A DNA stretch of 7,856 bases from Ignavibacteriales bacterium. Its GTDB lineage: Bacteria; Bacteroidota; Ignavibacteria; Ignavibacteriales; Melioribacteraceae. Within the stretch, counting starts at the first letter, position 1, and the number at the start of each line of letters is the position of its first letter. Shown in pieces: positions 6,333 to 7,856 of the stretch. The stretch is taken from the NCBI GenBank assembly GCA_016929735.1, contig JAFGID010000072.1, positions 1 to 7,856 on the forward strand. The letters are read 5' to 3'. The notes below the pieces were generated by a model. It did no database searches. It was not told the DNA's origin and worked only from the letters and a program-made list of their open reading frames with translations. The position numbers and the translations under genes were made by a program.

Positions 6333-7307
6333 TTAAAATGATTTTATCTTTTCAATAAATTGTGCTCTTAAGTAATGTTCTGGAGTTTTTACTTTAGCAA
6401 AACTCAATTTGCCATGGAACTCGTCAATCGAATTGAAATTGTGTTTAATCATCCAATCTTCGAGTCCCTTAAGAATATCTTTAATTTTCTCAACACCTTC
6501 ACGATAAAGGACAGAAACAAGTTGAACAGTTGACGCTCCAGCAAGAAGCATTTTTATCACATCATCTGAATTCTGAACTCCCGTAGTCGCTGAAATATCA
6601 AATTCAACTTTATCTTTTAACAATGCTGTCCAGCGAAGTGTTCTGAGAATTTCATCACTTGAACTGAACACAAAAGAAGTCTTCAACTCAATAGAATTTA
6701 GGTCAATATCAGGTTCTGTAAATCTGTTAAATATAACGAGACCGTTCAATCCCTTTTTATCTAACTCCACTGCAAAATTAGGTAATGATGTAAAATATAT
6801 TCCAATTTTCAACGAGACAGGAATGTTCACTACACTTTTAACACTTTCAAGAATATCAAAATGCAATTGCTCAATATCTCTGCTTGTAACGACAGTGTTA
6901 TTTGCTGTAGTAAAAACATTCAACTCGATGGCATCTGCTCCGGCAGCTTCGATCTGTTTTGTATAATTTACCCACCATTTAGCCGATTGACAGTTTATAC
7001 TTGCAATGATCGGAATTCCAATTTCCGCTTTACATTTTTTTATTAGTTCAATGTAATCTCTTGCACCATATTCTTTTTCAAGTTGCGATTGATAATAATC
7101 CAATGCTTCGGGATGATATGGAATTGAAGATTTAATTTCACTTTCTTTTGCAAGAACTTCTTCGAATAGACTTTTCAAAACCACAGCACCAGCACCAGCT
7201 GCTTCTGCTGCTTTTACTTTTTCTACACTGCTTGTTAATCCACTGCTGCCAATAATTATGGGATTTTTTAAGGTTAAGTTCATATATTTTGTTTGAAGAT
7301 TTGGCAT
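6333..7307 (-). CDS. Dihydroorotate dehydrogenase-like flavoprotein
   Basis: A 324-residue TIM-barrel protein of the group usually annotated 'dihydroorotate dehydrogenase-like' (PRK07565 type), presumably FMN-binding and cytoplasmic. The DHODH fold shows in LTLKNPIIIGSSGL (11-24), AVVLKS with K45 (41-46), IPIIASINCQSAKWW (98-112), GADAIELNVFTT (123-134), IPVSLKIG with K167 (162-169), GLVIFNRF (189-196), ATTGV (240-244) and LLAGAST (254-260). In true PyrD the strand reads ELNLSCPN, with a catalytic Cys or Ser; here T133 (ELNVFT) takes that place, so it is unlikely to be the pyrimidine-pathway enzyme. The reaction is unknown. AGGAG at 7313-7317 lies five bases before the ATG. The following gene encodes a membrane iron-sulfur protein, a plausible redox partner. 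Confidence 0.88.
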   Translation of the reverse strand: MPNLQTKYMNLTLKNPIIIGSSGLTSSVEKVKAAEAAGAGAVVLKSLFEEVLAKESEIKSSIPYHPEALDYYQSQLEKEYGARDYIELIKKCKAEIGIPIIASINCQSAKWWVNYTKQIEAAGADAIELNVFTTANNTVVTSRDIEQLHFDILESVKSVVNIPVSLKIGIYFTSLPNFAVELDKKGLNGLVIFNRFTEPDIDLNSIELKTSFVFSSSDEILRTLRWTALLKDKVEFDISATTGVQNSDDVIKMLLAGASTVQLVSVLYREGVEKIKDILKGLEDWMIKHNFNSIDEFHGKLSFAKVKTPEHYLRAQFIEKIKSF

Positions 7308-7355
7308 TGATGCTCCTAAATATTATTTATTAAAATTTTAATTATTTTTTCATTT

Positions 7356-7363
7356 CAAATATA
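7356..7363 (-). promoter_or_regulatory. Candidate -7 promoter element for the DHODH-like/polyferredoxin pair
   Basis: On the minus strand TATATTTG matches the Bacteroidota TAnnTTTG consensus. It would start transcription near 7349, about 42 bases before the ATG at 7307. No -33 TTTG or TTGACA sits at the usual distance; the closest TTTG is only 12 bases upstream, within the palindrome at 7364-7382. Confidence 0.35.
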
Positions 7364-7382
7364 ATCTTTGTTGAACAAAGAT
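7364..7382. repeat. Perfect 19-base palindrome between two leftward genes
   Basis: Nine bases, ATCTTTGTT, are mirrored exactly by AACAAAGAT around a single central base. It starts 12 bases downstream of the stop of the right-edge gene and immediately abuts the candidate -7 box at 7356-7363. It could be an operator in the promoter spacer, or a weak terminator for the right-edge gene, since the leftward transcript continues TTATATTT after it. Confidence 0.5.
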
Positions 7383-7393
7383 AAAAAATAAAA

Positions 7394-7856
7394 TTAAGTA
7401 ACAAACAAGTAGTCACAAATTTTTGCAATTAAATAATGTGAACGATTTTGTGGGTCAATTTTTTTGAATTGAATGTGATAGGGGACTGCCGTTCCTGTCA
7501 TTAAATAAGTTCGCGAAATTCCTTGTCCATAAAAGGATTTACTTTGCAAATCAATAAAAAAGACAGAATGAAATTCACCACCCAAAAAAGTTCTAGTTAA
7601 CTCCTTTGCCCATTTTTTCATTTCTTCGCTTATACCTTTCGACGAGATGAAAATTGAAACAATGTTTGGAACCTTTAAGCGAAAAGCTTTAGGCACTTTG
7701 AAAAAACTGTTTGCGTGTTTTCTATCTTGCTCGTGAATTTCTTTAAGGTTCGCTATTTTATTACTAATTTCGTCTAAATTGTAAAAATATAAAAAATCCC
7801 TTCCCGCCAATCCTTTCTTTCTTTTTGCATATAGAGATATTTTGACAGAAAAAAAG
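7394..7856 (-). CDS. Protein of unknown function, 5' end beyond the window
   Basis: I do not recognise this protein. The reading frame is open from the stop at 7394-7396 to the right edge, so at least 154 residues are encoded. The only in-window start is a TTG at 7808-7810. There the purine-rich AAAGGA directly touches the codon, too close to act as its ribosome site, so the gene most likely begins outside. The visible part starts with a basic segment (VKISLYAKRKKGLAGRDFL) and a charged helix (about EISNKIANLKEIHEQ). A mixed alpha/beta region follows, containing VPNIVSIFIS, a helix EEMKKWAKELT, and strands EFHSVFFIDL and SKSFYGQG. No membrane segment, metal motif or cysteine cluster is present; the single cysteine is near the end. 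A soluble cytoplasmic protein is likely. Confidence 0.65.
   Translation of the reverse strand, partial: FFSVKISLYAKRKKGLAGRDFLYFYNLDEISNKIANLKEIHEQDRKHANSFFKVPKAFRLKVPNIVSIFISSKGISEEMKKWAKELTRTFLGGEFHSVFFIDLQSKSFYGQGISRTYLMTGTAVPYHIQFKKIDPQNRSHYLIAKICDYLFVT

Noticed and set aside
6333..7307. Naming this gene pyrD
   Set aside because: The catalytic Cys or Ser of true dihydroorotate dehydrogenases is replaced by Thr, and the overall pattern fits the DHODH-like side family.
1..7856. CRISPR arrays, insertion sequences, tRNA or rRNA genes
   Set aside because: No spaced direct repeats, transposase motifs, paired terminal repeats or recognisable RNA genes were seen on either strand by eye.

Overview
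This window is AT-rich, almost fully coding chromosomal DNA with no rRNA, tRNA, insertion sequence, prophage or CRISPR array that I can see. The low GC, the clear Shine-Dalgarno sites on several genes, the DprA and LysA sequence styles and the DUF3098-like small membrane protein suggest the Bacteroidota/Chlorobiota/Ignavibacteriota group. An Ignavibacteria-like organism is my best guess. This is an inference from protein flavour, not from a marker gene.

Layout. Positions 1-4267 are read rightwards: a possible gene tail at the left edge, a small helical HTH-like protein (77-340), a promoter and hairpin (337-427), then a tight cluster of a two-helix membrane protein (452-736), an EutN/CcmL-type microcompartment vertex protein (711-995) and DprA (1002-2129). 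After a gap come LysA (2241-3515) and a MurU-like sugar-phosphate nucleotidyltransferase (3548-4267). A hairpin at 4273-4305 separates these from the leftward genes. Those are, in transcription order, an unrecognised protein cut by the right edge (7394-7856), a dihydroorotate-dehydrogenase-like flavoprotein (6333-7307) and a large polyferredoxin membrane protein with a periplasmic tail (4322-6268).

How the genes work together. LysA (meso-diaminopimelate to lysine) and the nucleotidyltransferase (possibly MurNAc-1-phosphate uridylylation) both touch the cell-wall precursor pool, but a functional link is only suggested by adjacency. DprA is a standard natural-transformation gene. The two left-reading redox genes look like a unit: a soluble FMN TIM-barrel protein lacking the DHODH catalytic base, followed by a NapH/NosR-type membrane electron-transfer protein.

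The most unusual items are: (1) an EutN/CcmL vertex protein with no other microcompartment gene in view, overlapping a membrane-protein gene; (2) the polyferredoxin fused to three degenerate HMA-like repeats, of which only the first keeps one metal-site cysteine; and (3) a promoter followed within about 60 bases by a terminator-like hairpin with an alternative fold, upstream of the EutN/DprA cluster.
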